In this document: positions 1 through 12,215 of the stretch, piece after piece
How positions within the stretch are numbered: the first letter of the stretch is position 1
Layout of the letters: every line of letters starts with the position of its first letter
DNA from: Deroplatys truncata
Lineage: Eukaryota; Arthropoda; Insecta; Mantodea; Mantidae
DNA: 64,000 bases
NCBI GenBank assembly: GCA_030765065.1
Contig: CM060977.1
Span: 126,298,295-126,362,294 of the forward strand
Direction of reading: 5' to 3'
Program-made: the position numbers and the translations under genes
Notes under the pieces: generated by a model
Databases searched by the model: none
Seen by the model: only the letters and a program-made list of their open reading frames with translations
Told to the model about the DNA's origin: nothing

Positions 1-904
1 TTTGTGAATGATGTAAAGGCACCATGTTTAATATTCAATAAACCACAGGTAATATGTTTAATGAAAAATCTCGTGTATTTTGTTATAAATGTCCCACGCC
101 TGCTTTGAAAAGTGTAGCTAAGATCCTGGTCCTCTTGTTTGCCTCTGATGCTATGCTCCCAATGTTTAATGTTGGGGTATCTAAAATTTAATAACTAGCT
201 TCAACCCTTCTGGCCTCACGCCGGTATATAACAATATAGACCAAGTGATCATATTTTCTTTATAAACTCATGTCCAGAAACAACGAAACGGGAAGCGAGT
301 TGACTGTAGGTAAACAGTAGATGTTTACCACTGAACTGCATCATCTGTTACGTGATGCATACTTTACATTGTTCATTTGTGTGGTTATTTTAAGTAGGAA
401 TGAACGATGAAGAAGAAACTGTCATTGATTCGCTAGAAGTATGAACTCTAAAATGGTACGAACAAAAAGAGAATAAAGGAGGAAGTATGGCCAAAGAGTG
501 TTGTCAACTGGTCAACTCTTGTTGGAAGGAAGAGTGAAAAAGCAGTCTTGCCTGGATGGATGGAGTCAATTTGCTAAGAGGCACAATGATAAAATACAAA
601 AAAGCGACTAATGAATTGCTGAAAATTTCAGCTTTGTGTATTTTTTTCAGATAGTCTTTTGTTCATAAGGCTAACAGGAATCGCCATCATTTAAAAAATA
701 AGACTTAAGTGCACATTTACCTATTATGCTCTTAAAATGAAAGTTCAAGTGGGTGTTAACAACTGATTATATAGTTTTATTAATTTGTAGTGTTAAATTA
801 GTTATACTTTATTCCTTATATAAAAGGACCATTTTGAAACCAAGCAGCTATCAAGTTCTTCTGTGAACATCTGGTATTAAGTTTTAGTAGTATATTATGC
901 AACG
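1..904. other. A+T-rich DNA, no recognisable gene
   Basis: I see no sustained coding frame, RNA gene or repeat related to the rest of the window. The stretch is interrupted by stops in all frames. Confidence 0.5.
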
Positions 905-1000
905 AGACTGTAATGGTAGTAATTAAAGCGCGAGCATTATTATTAACCGAGCGAGCGAAGCGAAGCTTATCATACGAGCGCTTTAATCACCATTATAGTC
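905..1000. repeat. Imperfect hairpin, MITE-like fold-back
   Basis: The left arm reads GACTGTAATGGTAG then AATTAAAGCGCGAGCA. The right arm, read in reverse complement, gives GACTATAATGGTGATTAAAG followed by CGCTCGTATG. The arms enclose a CGAGCGAGCGAAGCGAAG core. The structure resembles a short fold-back element; no target duplication was identified. Confidence 0.55.
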
Positions 1001-1016
1001 AAGTTTCATAAGACTG

Positions 1017-1330
1017 TTTATGCTCGATCATGTATCTAAATTAAAGGTTTCATAAGTATTCGTTTCTGGTTTGAGTGATGTGTTACAATCGTTATTCCTT
1101 TATCTATGGTTACAATACAATGACCTTGTAGCACCTGTGTCAAACAAAGTTGCTAGAGTTGTGAGACGTACTACGTAGAATAATCGATACTTGCGCTTTC
1201 ACAATGTTACGTGACCACTTCTGATTGGTCGAATACCAATACTTTAATGAACAGGTGTACTTTAATGAGGCCCATTAAAGTACTGCTACCAGTCGTATAA
1301 ATACTACATTTTCGCATGGTCGAGCATAAA
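1017..1330. mobile_element. Candidate MITE with 16-bp terminal inverted repeats
   Basis: TTTATGCTCGATCATG at 1017-1032 is matched 15 of 16 by the reverse complement of 1315-1330. The 314-bp interior has no coding frame. It contains a second near-perfect palindrome at about 1257-1283, built on GTACTTTAATG and CATTAAAGTAC. This is the layout of a non-autonomous DNA element. The family and target duplication are unknown. Confidence 0.45.
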
Positions 1331-2063
1331 ATAACATTTGTGCTTAGAAAAACTAAGAAGATAACTGTTATTCATTGCAAAAATGCAGTGAAAACCGATC
1401 AACTTTTATAGCATTTTTCGTTTGCTAACAACTACATAATAATATATGTTTACCTGATAACTCATTTAAACCAATAATGAATAATGTTTAAATTTTTATG
1501 TGGTGAATTATCAATGCAGAATGGTAAAACATGGCTGAACACAACTCTCACGTTATATTCTGCATGTCAAAATATTAGTGAAGTTAAAAATAATAAGGTA
1601 ATTTGTGTTTAATTTGTCAGAATCAATGAATGTAAATTGCATGTAAAATACCTACAGGGCACTAACTCGCTCCAGCCTGATGCTGGTCATTTGTTTGATA
1701 CTGCTTTCGGCCATATGTCAAAATTACACAGTGTAGCGGTGAGGCGAGCCAGATGAATCCTTCAACTATTATTATTATTATTATTATTATTATTTAATAA
1801 TATCATAGATCATCATACGTCACTGGCACCACACATAATGTGATGGCACCCAGAACATAATATGGTAAGTATTTACTTTGCTTAATATCAATTAATAAAA
1901 CTATGATATTTTAGGATGTCGTTTTGGGGCAAAAGCATAGCTTCGGAAAGAAATACAAAATTTCTTATGTATTACTTAATACGGCTTTGTCTACCCACTC
2001 TTCGACCAACTGTTCTTACATATGCTTTTCCTTTTATTAAATTAATGTTAATCAGCAGTGCTT
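1331..2063. other. Non-coding stretch with an ATT microsatellite
   Basis: A (TTA)n tract lies at about 1768-1796. Otherwise I see nothing beyond A+T-rich sequence up to the start of the Rep1 copy. Confidence 0.5.
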
Positions 2064-2735
2064 TTATTACATGTTTCCTTGTAGGTACAATGGGAATAGG
2101 GGAATACAGTTGGCTTAAGTCAAATCATTTAAGACCTGGTCGATATTTCATGGTTTTGAAATTCCGTTCTCTTTGTATGCTCACGAGAAAAGAAAAAAAA
2201 TACTTCCCATTTAAGAAAAGTATAAGTATTTGAAAATTCCAACCAGTAAAAAGGAATATCTCGGAAATGGTTAATAAGAAACAGTATTTGACGTAAATTG
2301 TGTACATTAACGAGATCTACATCTTTTGTGTAGTAAGATTTTATCTACCTCTTATGGCTTACCATAATGAGGTATTCAGAGTCTATTCCCAGAAAGTTCA
2401 AGATATTCATTTATTTGTCATAAAATATCTAAAACATACGGTATTTTAACCAAAATCATAGGTGCCTTTTTAAGAAAATAAAAATTTTCGAAAAATTTTC
2501 CATGTAAAGTGCGGTTTGAGTTGGGCGATTTTCTTAAACATCTTTGTGTCACATGCTTGAAAGATGCTGAACTTAAAATACCAAGTTTGATACTTAACAA
2601 ACTTATCGTTTTTGAGCTACAGATTTTTCTAAAAATGATTTTTGAGGGTTCAGAGGTCTCAAAACGTTTATTTCCGGTAAAATCTCGGTATCGGTAATAC
2701 TTGCCCTACTTACTATGCGTAATGAGAAAGTAAAA
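2064..2735 (+). repeat. Rep1 copy, plus orientation
   Basis: It carries the ordered Rep1 landmarks: a mid-section near TCGGAAATGGTTAATA, GATCTACATCTTTTGTGTAG, TTTCGAAAAATTTTCCATGT, the ATTTCCGGTAAAATCTCGG box, and the closing ACTTACTATGCGTAATGAG followed by AAAGTA. The first part is diverged, and the CA microsatellite is deleted relative to other copies. Confidence 0.75.
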
Positions 2736-3180
2736 ATTTAAACCAATATTAACAGATATTTGGAAATAGCTGATCCCGTAACAAAGTTGTTTAAAAGAAG
2801 TCTCTTTTTAAAAAGATTCACATTTTTTGTGTAGTAAGTTTTTGTCTATTTATTATGGTTTATTAGTTATGCAAAACTGCTTACGAATGAAGTGGATCTC
2901 TCAGGCTATTCCCAGAAAAATCAAGATATACATTTTATTTGTCATGTAAATAGCTTGTGGATTTTAATCAAAATCGTTAGATCTATGTTTGAGAAAATGA
3001 AAAGGATCGAAACATTTTCCAGGTAAAGGGTAGTTTGGGGTGAAGGGGTTTGCTTGAAAATATTTGTGTCGCATCTTTGGAAGATACTTAACTCAAATAA
3101 CAAGTTTGGTATTTACCCGACTTTTCGTTTTTGAGATGTATTTTGAGTTCATAGACAAACACATAGACAGACACAATGAT
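2736..3180 (+). repeat. Rep1 fragment, plus orientation, adjacent to the previous copy
   Basis: It repeats the Rep1 middle (ACATTTTTTGTGTAGTAAG, then the TTTTCCAGGTAAAGGGTAG box, then AAGTTTGGTATTTACCCGAC) and stops at the ACACATAGACAGACACA microsatellite position. SINE-related sequence follows. The terminal 150 bp of the family is missing. Confidence 0.7.
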
Positions 3181-3181
3181 A

Positions 3182-3484
3182 CCAAATACCTGACCGATGT
3201 CAGTAAACAAACCTCTACAAAGCTCACATCCAACTCCACTTCCTAGCCATGACCCGATGAACACCGTCGCCTGGTCTTACATACAACCCTGAAACTGATA
3301 ACAATGAAGGAGATGATGTGTACAGGAAATGAGGGGCAGGAATATCGTGGTAGAAGAGAAACCACCCCAGCATTCGCCTCTCGACCCAGGGAAACCACGA
3401 AAAACCAATGGTCGGTCGCCGGGGATCGAACTCGGGACCTCGCAAATATGAGTTGCACACAACGAGGCGCTACCTCGCACGATT
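3182..3484 (-). mobile_element. SINE-B, tRNA-derived SINE
   Basis: Read on the minus strand, the head is tRNA-like. It has an A-box-like GAGGTAGCGCCTCG and a B-box-like GAGTTCGATCC, followed by the family signature TCGTGGTTTCCCTGGGTCGA and a tail containing TTTCAGGGTTGTATGTAAGA. No protein is encoded; SINEs of this kind depend on a partner LINE. Short frames on either strand here are by-products. Confidence 0.75.
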
Positions 3485-5759
3485 TCGAAAGTGTGTAAAA
3501 ATTATTTTTTCTGTACAGAATTCAAAGTATAAATGGCATATGCAGTAACATTTTTAAAATTATATTGAAATATAAGCATGTCTATAATTATAAAATAGTA
3601 TCAAATTAAAGAGAAAAGCCCATTAATAAAACTAAACAAAAATAAATTAGTAGATTATGATACCGGAAGTAACAATAGGGTTTTATTTTGCGAGTAGAAT
3701 GTCCTACAAGTAAAACAAGACCACTTTTAACACGTGTGACATATAGTATTTTTTAGACGGCGCTCGAATTTGTAACTTATATAAATTCCTGAAACTAACA
3801 GAGATCAGGTTTAGAACACGTTTCTTGAAACAAGAGAAATGACATTTAAAAAGCGAGATGCGAGATGTTTTGTTGATTCGCTAGCAGTCATTTTCAGTGA
3901 AACTATTTTCATAATGCCTTCCCTTACAGCAGGCAATGAAGCGATTGAATCCTGTATCCTAATGCTTTCTGTATTATTTGGGGGATAAGTACTTTTAGTG
4001 TTATTGTTTCTTCTGAATTTCCGCCATTTAATCCTTATGTCGATTACAATGCATGAAATAATAACGTGGCTGCCAATATAACGTTTAGGTTAACTCTACA
4101 ACGAATTGCGATAAATCGAAGTATGACGATTTGTATCGTGAAGAGATAATGAGAAATTAATCACGTACAAAGACGTAATAAGCAGTAAAAACCTAATCAA
4201 ACCAAGTAGAGTAATTAAATATGCGCAAATACAAAGGGTAAATGCCATATGACTGGACTTGGAACCAAACTTGGTCACAATGAAACTGTGTACTGTGTTA
4301 GATGTTCTACTTTAGGCCATGCTGTCTAAAGATGTCATTTCTGGGGCACTTTTTGGGAGCTGTTGTCGCCTTATTGTGGGACTGCCATGACTCATGACGT
4401 AATATTACTGTTTTTAAACACTTATTGTGGCCAAACTAAGCTTTGGCCCCAAAAAGACACCACGAAATGTCATTAGGGTATATTTAGCACATATGAAAAG
4501 AGGTTTGAAACAATCGGTCACCAGGTGCTAAAGTAAATAGCCATTATACTAAAGATTCCGTGACACAGTGGTATGATAGCACGTAGTACCGCTGAAACGG
4601 GACACGAAGTTACCACAAGTTAATTCAATAAGGTAATTTGATAAGAGTACTTTGTGTGGTAGATCGTTAGCAGCTAAGATATGTTGGTGTGTTCACTCAA
4701 ATTAAACGCCGCTTGGATAACCACCAGTTCAGATATGAGCGAAGTAACTTTAACCACTGCAGAGAATCTACCGCAAATGGTGTGTCAAATATACGGTTCA
4801 TGGCTTCTATTTGCCTCTGCACTATTAGTTCATGAACAAACACACATTTCGGGTACATAACTGAAACAAAGTTTCGGGATAGGTAAAGTTATACTCCAGT
4901 TTGAAAGACATTAACGTTTTGCTTTAATGTCTCTTGCATTTGTAGTTTTAGATTTTGTGCATATTTACACGTTTTTAGGGAGACTTGTTATGAATAAGTG
5001 GAAATATCAACATGTTTGCTGTATTTTAAACTGCAGGTATACAACATTTTGCTTTCATGACTGATTATATTTAGTCATGTAACGTATCTTTTAATGAAAA
5101 AGTAACTTTTTAATTTTATTTAAACTGTTTAATCTAAATTCTTCCAAATTTGGAAATTTTACTTAATCTATCTATATAACTCCAAAATGTTCTGTCTTTG
5201 CTACCATAAATAGCCCAATATTTTTGTAAAAATACTGTCACGTGTACAGTTGCAGGCAGCAAGATAATTTGTCACAGATTTGATACTTTATTATATTGGG
5301 CAAACTCTTACATTTTATCACATTTGGTCATTTTTATATTTCATGCTCTTTCTTGACTTGGGATTGTAGTTGAAGCTAACTTATAACAGGACACCGTGGT
5401 CGGCCACTTTCCTTGGCATTTCAAAGGGATTTCATCATGCCATAATTTCCTTAGGAATACGTGCCTTTCTGCACATCACCCGATGGATCACATGATTCTT
5501 AAGAAATCCTGAGCCCACGAACTTTCAGGGTGGCGACACACCATACTTGGTAATGCTCATGGTATGATTGTCGAGACCCCCCTAGGCAGTGACTTTCTTT
5601 ATGAGCTGCAGACCCTTGTTGGGGGTCGTTCACATTCTGAACTCGTCAACAGGCCGTGCTGTTGGACATGCAACAAGATACCTGACAACTCTCTAAGGTA
5701 AGATCCCGTTAGGGGAACTCAAAATAATTTATGTAATACTTAAAGATCACATCATTATA
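3485..5759. other. Long non-coding stretch, nothing recognised
   Basis: No transposase, polymerase or tRNA-like motif was seen on either strand. The 5380-5720 part has higher G+C than its surroundings but no coding frame. Confidence 0.45.
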
Positions 5760-7004
5760 CACTATGTGATCAAAAGTATCCGGACGCCCCACAAATATAC
5801 GTTTTTCATCTTATGTGCACTATGCTGCCACCTACTGCCTGGTACTCATTATCCGCGACCTCAGTAGTCATTAGACATCGTGAAACAGCAGAATGGGACG
5901 CTCCGTGGAACTCACGGACTTCGAACGTGGTCAGGTGATTGGGTGTCACTTGTGTCTGAAGTCTGTACGCGAGATTTCCACACTTCTAAACATCCTTAGA
6001 TCCAGTGTTTCTGGTGTGATAGTGAAGTGGAAACGTGAAGGGACATGTAAGCACAAAGGCGTACAGGCCGACCTCGTCTGTTGACTTACAGAGACCGCCG
6101 ACATTTGAAGAGGGTCGTAAAGAGTAGGTAATAGACAGACATCTATCCAGGCCATCACATAGGAATTCCAAACTGCATCAGGATCCACTCCAAGTACTAT
6201 GACAGGCGTGAGGTAAGAAACCTTGGATTCCATAGTCAAGCGACTGTTCATAAGCCACACATCACGCAGGAAAAAGCCAAACGACGCCTCCGTTGATGTA
6301 AGGAGCGTCAACATTACACGATTGAACAGTGGCAAAACGTTGTGTGGAGTGACGAATCACGGTACACAATGTGGCGATCCGATGGCAGGGTGTGGGTATG
6401 GCGAGTGCCCGGTGAACGTCATCTGCCAGCGTGTGTAGTGCCAACAGTGAAATTCGGAGGTGGTGGTGTTATGGTGTGGTGTGGTTGTGTTTTTCCTGGA
6501 GGCGGCTTTTACCCCTTGTTGTTTTGCGTGGCACGATCACAGCGCAGACCTACGTTGATATTTTAAGCACCTTCTTGCTTCCCGCTTTTGAAGAGCAATT
6601 CGGGGATGACGATTGCATCTATCAACACGACCAGCACCTGTTCATACTGCACGACAATATTGGTTACACGACAATAACATCCCTGTAATGGACTGGCCTG
6701 CACAGAGTCCTGACTTGAATCCTATAGAACACCTTTGGGATGTTTTGGAACGCCGACTTCGTGCCAGGCCTCACCGACCTACATCGATACCTCTCCTCTA
6801 GTTCCGCACTCCGTGAAGAATGGGCTGCCATTCCCCAAGAAACCTTCAAGCTCCTGATTGAAAGTATGCCTGCGAGAGTGAACGCTGTCATGAAGACTAA
6901 GGGTGGGCCAACACCATATTGACTTCCAGCATTACCGATGGAGGGCGCCACGAACTTGTACGTCATTTTCAGCCAGGTGTCTGGATACTTTTGAACACGT
7001 AGTG
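5760..7004 (+). mobile_element. Tc1-like DNA transposon, copy 1
   Basis: Terminal inverted repeats CACTATGTGATCAAAAGTAT (left) and CACTACGTGTTCAAAAGTAT (right, reverse complement) bound a 1245-bp unit. It is flanked by TA at 5758-5759 and 7005-7006, the target duplication of the Tc1/mariner superfamily. It contains one decayed transposase gene and shares end and protein sequence with the element at 21449-22592. Confidence 0.9.
5893..6921 (+). pseudogene. Tc1-like transposase, frameshifted
   Basis: The start codon at 5893 opens MGRSVELTDFERGQVIGC, the N-terminal DNA-binding region of Tc1-like transposases. Coding similarity then moves between frames through WSDESR-like, DGRVWVWRVPGE and [20 protein letters not shown] motifs, ending at GGPTPY and a stop at 6920-6922. 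The last block carries the glutamate of the DDE catalytic triad. At least four frame breaks and internal stops prevent a single product, so this is a dead copy. The enzyme would have cut and pasted the element at TA sites in the nucleus. Confidence 0.88.
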
Positions 7005-8404
7005 TATGTTATGTGTGTTGAGCCTTAAGTCATTTTAAGTCTGAATGTTAAGTCCCTTCAGGACTGGATTGTTAAATACATAACTGGTCTCTTCAAAACC
7101 CAAAGCTGGGAACTGAAGCCCAGCATTATCATATTCAGTTAATATAATAAAAAGGGCCACCAGGAAACATTGCGAGTTATTTATTCTACTATCTACCTTC
7201 ACCTCTAAGCTACGTTCCCCAGTCACAATCCCTAAGGTTGCGACAATACATCTAACTTTTTATTTACACAACACAACAGTATGTTACAATTAAGCATTAC
7301 TATATTTATAAAAAGGAGCGAAATGTTCTATATTGATTTATGTGTAAAATATGTTAATAACAAATCAAAGCAGGCTGTATAAAACCTTACTTCAGGAATT
7401 GGAGCAAAACGTTTCTCTAACTTCTTTAGGTTAAGTTAAAAAACAAATACTCCTAAACTTTTTGTAGCTATAGTTTAAATGTTGGCGAATTTTGTTTCGA
7501 AATTTCTATTGGTTCACATACTGATCCCCTTAAAATACTTCCTTTAATTCGTTTTCTAAAATTGAAATAAAATATGCCGTATACTTAAGAATCGAACATA
7601 CGCGATATTTTCCTTAGTTGTGCTGTTGATTTACTGTTGTACCAGTAAAGAAAAACGCATACCTATATTCAAAGAAATCAATAATTTGTGCACTTTTGTT
7701 TCTTTCCAGTTTCTATTAAGGTCGATAATTGCAGGTATGATTGCAGAACGTAAATATGACACAACAGAGTTCTTCAATGATGCAAGGTAAAAAACGAATA
7801 TTTTTATATTTTTATCCATAAAAAGAAACATGGGCAAAAGTCAGAACTGTTTTTTTTGCCACAACTTTCTATATGAATGAATGATTTATTGTCTGCTTTG
7901 AAACTTTCATACAATTTATACAACGTTTACAATACAATGGAGTTGCTTATTATTTCTCTTCCCATTATATTTAACATTGTTGTATATATATAATGGGGAA
8001 GTATAATGTATCCACTATTTACTTTTTTGCCTTGTTACCTTTTTTTTTTGCATTTTCTCCAATTTGCTTCACATTTCTTTTAACCATTTTAACCTTAATT
8101 TTCCTAAATATTTTCCTGCCTTCTCCACAAGTTCATTTGATCTTATATTAAGGTGTTTAGGACTTTTATATAATTGGGCAAAGAAGAAATTTAAGGCGGA
8201 AAGATCCGTTTAGCGCAATATAATTGTTAAATGCTTCTAAAATCCAATTTCCAGAAAAAGGAGAATGCCTATTGTTTGTATTGCCATATTCAAAATAAAT
8301 CTAATTTCCGACCACGAAACGGCAGAAACAAACGCTTTAGGGAGTGTAACCACGGGGCCTGGGAGATATGAACCTTAGTAATTCAAGGTTCTTTTTTGTC
8401 AAAT
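7005..8404. other. Non-coding stretch, nothing recognised
   Basis: A+T-rich with poly-T runs near 7850 and 8040. No coding or repeat-family signal was identified. Confidence 0.45.
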
Positions 8405-8880
8405 AAAATATGGATAACGTTCTTTATTGACTTCAAATTATTAAAAGTTATTACACAAATATTTAGTGCATGGAACATTGACCGTACGTGCATATTTAAG
8501 ATACAAGTTAAAGGCGACAAAAAGAAAAAGAAAAAAAAAATAGAAATAAATTGCCTCTGACTAACTGAACAAATTTGACCTGACCTCGCATACTTTAGCC
8601 AGTATTTTTCCAGTTTTTCTGGTCAGCCAGTAGATCCCAACATGCCAATCTCCTTCTATCAGGGCTTAAGAATTTTTCTTTGAGTTTTAATTGTTCGCCG
8701 GTTCTTCCACTGTGCGCGTTCCGCCAAAATATGTACGCAATCTTCATCCAAACCACAGAATGAACAAATTCTCCTGCCAGAATCTTCAGTCATTTTCTGT
8801 GCCCAGAATCAGAGCTGGGCGACACAGCTTTTACACAAACACTCCTGTAACGAGGAGTACACATCGTCCACGTCAATGAT
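8405..8880 (-). pseudogene. Non-LTR retrotransposon 3' end (C-terminal zinc-knuckle region)
   Basis: On the minus strand about 8660-8790 reads as a short frame, SGRRICSFCGLDEDCVHIL, a C-x2-C-x7-H pattern like the cysteine/histidine cluster after the RT or RNase H domains of jockey/R1-type polyproteins. A stop and an A-rich 3' region follow toward 8405. Only the last part of the element is present, which is typical 5' truncation after target-primed reverse transcription. A second copy of the same 3' end lies at 50098-50985. Confidence 0.6.
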
Positions 8881-9263
8881 GTTGCTTGTATGTACCGGCT
8901 TTGTCAGCTTGTTGCTGCATCATGATGTTACGATAAGGGGACCTGCATGTATATACAAAATATACTGAGGTGTCATCTACTGTAGCCCCTTTCTACTCAT
9001 AAGGTTGAATAAAACCTCTACTTAGAAACTTGCCACTACACGGAACACCCTTCCTTTAAGATGCTTTAATGCACTACAAAGAAGAAGTTTGTTGAGAACT
9101 GCATTATGTCCTTTGGTGTTAAGTGCAAAAGTATGTTGCGGTCACTAAAAGAAGGCAAGTAGAAATTATATAAATAATTTGTTTTAAGAATAGCACAAGT
9201 ACCAAAAGTAGAATTTTACGAGAATAAAGAACAAAGGAAAATAGGATGTGTTATATTTACACG
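8881..9263. other. Non-coding stretch
   Basis: No recognisable gene or repeat family. Confidence 0.4.
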
Positions 9264-9945
9264 ACTTTCTCTACCACGTATATAGTAGGTAGAGATGGTA
9301 TTTGCATTCCACTAAAAATTCGATGCCGAGATTTCGCCGGAAATACATATTTTGAGATTCCCTACATGAAAAAAAAATCATTTTTACTTTTCTACCACAC
9401 ATAGTAAACAGAGAAAGTACTGCATGGCACAAAACATTCGGTACTGAGTTTTCAGCGGAAATACATATTTTGAGGTCCCTTGAATCCAAGAAAGTTTTAG
9501 TAAAAGATCCATGTGTGTATGTGTGCGTGTGTGTGTGTCGGAACAGCATAACTAAAAGCTAAAAGTAGGATAAATACCAAACATTTATACCTATAAAACA
9601 CCTACACAAAATATGTAAACGTCTTTAAAACCATAATTTATTTCAAATAACTTTGTTTTATTTTTGGACATCAACCATTTTCGAGATATCCGTTATTAAT
9701 GGTATTAATTGTTCAATTTTTTGTCACTGTTTTAAAGCCCTGTCGACGACATTCAATTGTTTGTCGCGGTTACATGGAAGGAGTACGGCTATTCGTGTGT
9801 AATCTAACTGCTTCTGTAAAGATTTATCTCGATTAAAATGAAGTAGATTAGAAAATAAGCTTTTTTAAGAATAGTTTCTACACCAATTAATAAATGATAG
9901 AGGACAGAGAAAGTCATGTGAATGTACTAAATTAGATTTTTTTTA
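9264..9945 (-). repeat. Rep1 copy (older subfamily), minus orientation, duplicated terminus
   Basis: It begins with the reverse-complemented terminus (GACTTTCTCTACCACGTATA, then GCCGGAAATACATATTTTGA). The same terminus occurs again at 9383-9500 before the GTGTGTGTG microsatellite, so about 120 bp is tandemly duplicated. The far end is AGAGAAAGTCATGTGAATGT at about 9907, the opposite family terminus. Confidence 0.75.
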
Positions 9946-10703
9946 TATAGCAACTACAAACTACTCTTACAAATGATTCCAAATGATTCCTTTTTCTATC
10001 TACTTCATTATAATCGAGATAAATCTTGCGAGAAATAGCTACATTACGGATAGGATACAGCGACAGTAAAATTTATAGGAATTGAGTGCTATAAATTGAC
10101 CTTAAAATTCTATACTCTTTCTATGCAATCGCGAGAAAAAGCTGAACATCAAGAGGACTTTAAAAGGATGACAAAGTATTAACGAATTGAAGCATTAATA
10201 ACGGATATCTCGGAAATGGTAATGCCACAAAAGAGTTATTTGAAATTAATTGTGTATTTTAAAGATATCTACATATTTATGTTGTACGTTTTCGTCTATC
10301 GCTTAACGTGATACAAGATTATACAAAATTCCTTCTGGATGAAGAGGACCTCACAAGTTATTCGTAGAAAATTCAAGATATACATTTTTTGTCATACAAA
10401 TATCCTAAATATATGGTGCTTTAATCAAAATTGTTGGAGACATTTTTGAGAAAATAAAAACTTTCGAAAAATTTTACAGTAACTTTCTTGAAAAAATTTG
10501 TGTCACATCTTTAGAAAATTATGAAAACTAAATACTAAGTTTGGTATTTATCCGACATTTCGTTGAGTTTTGATTTCGCACAGACGGACTTTTTTCGGAT
10601 TCAGGGGGCCACAAAACGTATATTTCCGGTGACATCTCATATATAATTTTAAGTGGAATACAATACTTTGTCTACCTCCTAGGTATTGCTGGAGAAAATA
10701 AAA
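9946..10703 (+). repeat. Rep1 copy (older subfamily), plus orientation, head-to-head with the previous one
   Basis: The order is ATCTACTTCATTATAATCGA, TCTCGGAAATGGTAATGCCA, a CAAGATATACATTTT box, AAGTTTGGTATTTATCCGAC, CGTATATTTCCGGTGACATC, then a degraded terminus. It abuts the inverted copy at 9264-9945, so the pair could fold into a long imperfect hairpin. The CA microsatellite is almost lost. Confidence 0.72.
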
Positions 10704-11095
10704 ATGTGTTGAATATTCCATATTTAGAAGATGACTACAGACGAATGCACAGAGTTCGAAATTGGAATAAAAGACAGAAAAGAAGAAAAAAAGAGAATAT
10801 ACTATCTTAGGTTTCACATCAATGATAACAGATTCCCGCTGTCATACTCTTACTCTCAATGAATTTATCAGTGAAATATATTTCAGTAATGAAGCGGTTC
10901 AATCAACCTGACTTTTATGGGGTGGACGATCTGCAAATGATCTCTCTAATCACTAAGATAGAAACTTCAGAATCTGACACACGCAAAATTATGAAACTTT
11001 ATGCAGATATCAGCATCTCAAAAGTTTTCAAATATTAAAATGTCGTTTATAAATATGAGCATTGGTAGACTATTGTACGTTGTGAATACAATACA
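10704..11095. other. Non-coding stretch
   Basis: No gene or repeat motif recognised. Confidence 0.4.
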
Positions 11096-11373
11096 CATTG
11101 TGAGTGTTGCACTCACATGACTTTCTCTGCTCCTATACAAACTATTTTTACAAGTGCTTATTCTCCATCTAGAGATAAACATTTGCAGAAACTATCCTAT
11201 TGCTAATTTCTGTAGGTGTAAGGGGAATGTGGTAGACTTTAAGTGATAGTCAAATCTTTTAAGAGCTGGTTGCTATGTGGAGCATTCCATTCTCTTTGCA
11301 TGTCCAGGACATAAAAAAGCGAATAACGAATTCCCATTTGAGAAAAAGTATAAGTATTGGAAATTTAAAAAAA
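11096..11373 (+). repeat. Rep1 5' fragment
   Basis: Only the first 280 bp of the family is present (GCACTCACATGACTTTCTCT through CGAATTCCCATTTGAGAAA). A second, complete copy starts exactly where this one breaks off, giving a partial tandem. Confidence 0.75.
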
Positions 11374-12215
11374 ATCTGATGTGTTACACTCACATGACTT
11401 TCTCTACTCTTGTACAACTATTTTTACAAACGCTTATTCTCCATATGCTTCATGTTAATCGAGATATTGAGATGTTAATCTTATTGCTAATTTTCTTGTA
11501 GATGCAAGGGTATTTGGCTTTAAGCGTTTAAGAGCTGCTTGCTATGTGGAGTTTTCTATTCTCGTTGCATTACCAGGACAAAAAACTGAATAAAGAATTT
11601 GAGAAAAAGTATAAGTATTGGAACGTTTAAGGGAATAACAAGCAATATCTCGAAAATGGTTCACTCAACAAAAGAAATGTATATGACATAAATTGTGTAT
11701 TTTAACGCGATCTACATTTTTTGTGTAGTAAAATTTTGTCTATCTCTTATGGTTTACCAGTTATGCAAAAGTCGTTCACAATGAAGAACACTTTTGGAGA
11801 CATTCCCAGAAAATTCGAGATATACATTTCATTTGTCATGAAAATATCTTAAACATATGATATTTTAATCAAAATCATTAGAGCCATTTTTGAGAAAATT
11901 AAAATTTTCGAAAAATGTTCCATGTAAACGGAGTCTGGGGTGGGGGATTTTCTTGAAAACCTTCGTGTCGCATGTCTGGAAGATACTAAATCTAAATACC
12001 AAGTTTGGTGTTTATCCGACTGTTCGTTTCTGAGTTATGCTGTTCACAGACAGACTGACACACACAGACAGACACACACACGGACATGTTTCCAAAAATG
12101 CTTTTTTTGGATTCAGGGGGTCTCAAAACATGTATTTCCGGTGAAATCCCGGTACCGAATTTTTGGGTGGAATACAATACTTCCCCTACTTACTATACGT
12201 AGTAGAGAAAGTAAA
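11374..12215 (+). repeat. Rep1 copy, near complete and little decayed
   Basis: One of the best copies. It starts with CTGATGTGTTACACTCACAT and ends with ACTATACGTAGTAGAGAAAG. The CACACAGACAGACACACACA microsatellite lies at about 12058-12082. A 94-codon frame at 11940-12224 (MGDFLENLRVACLEDTKSKY at its start) recurs in other copies. I treat it as part of the repeat, not as a proven gene. Confidence 0.82.
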
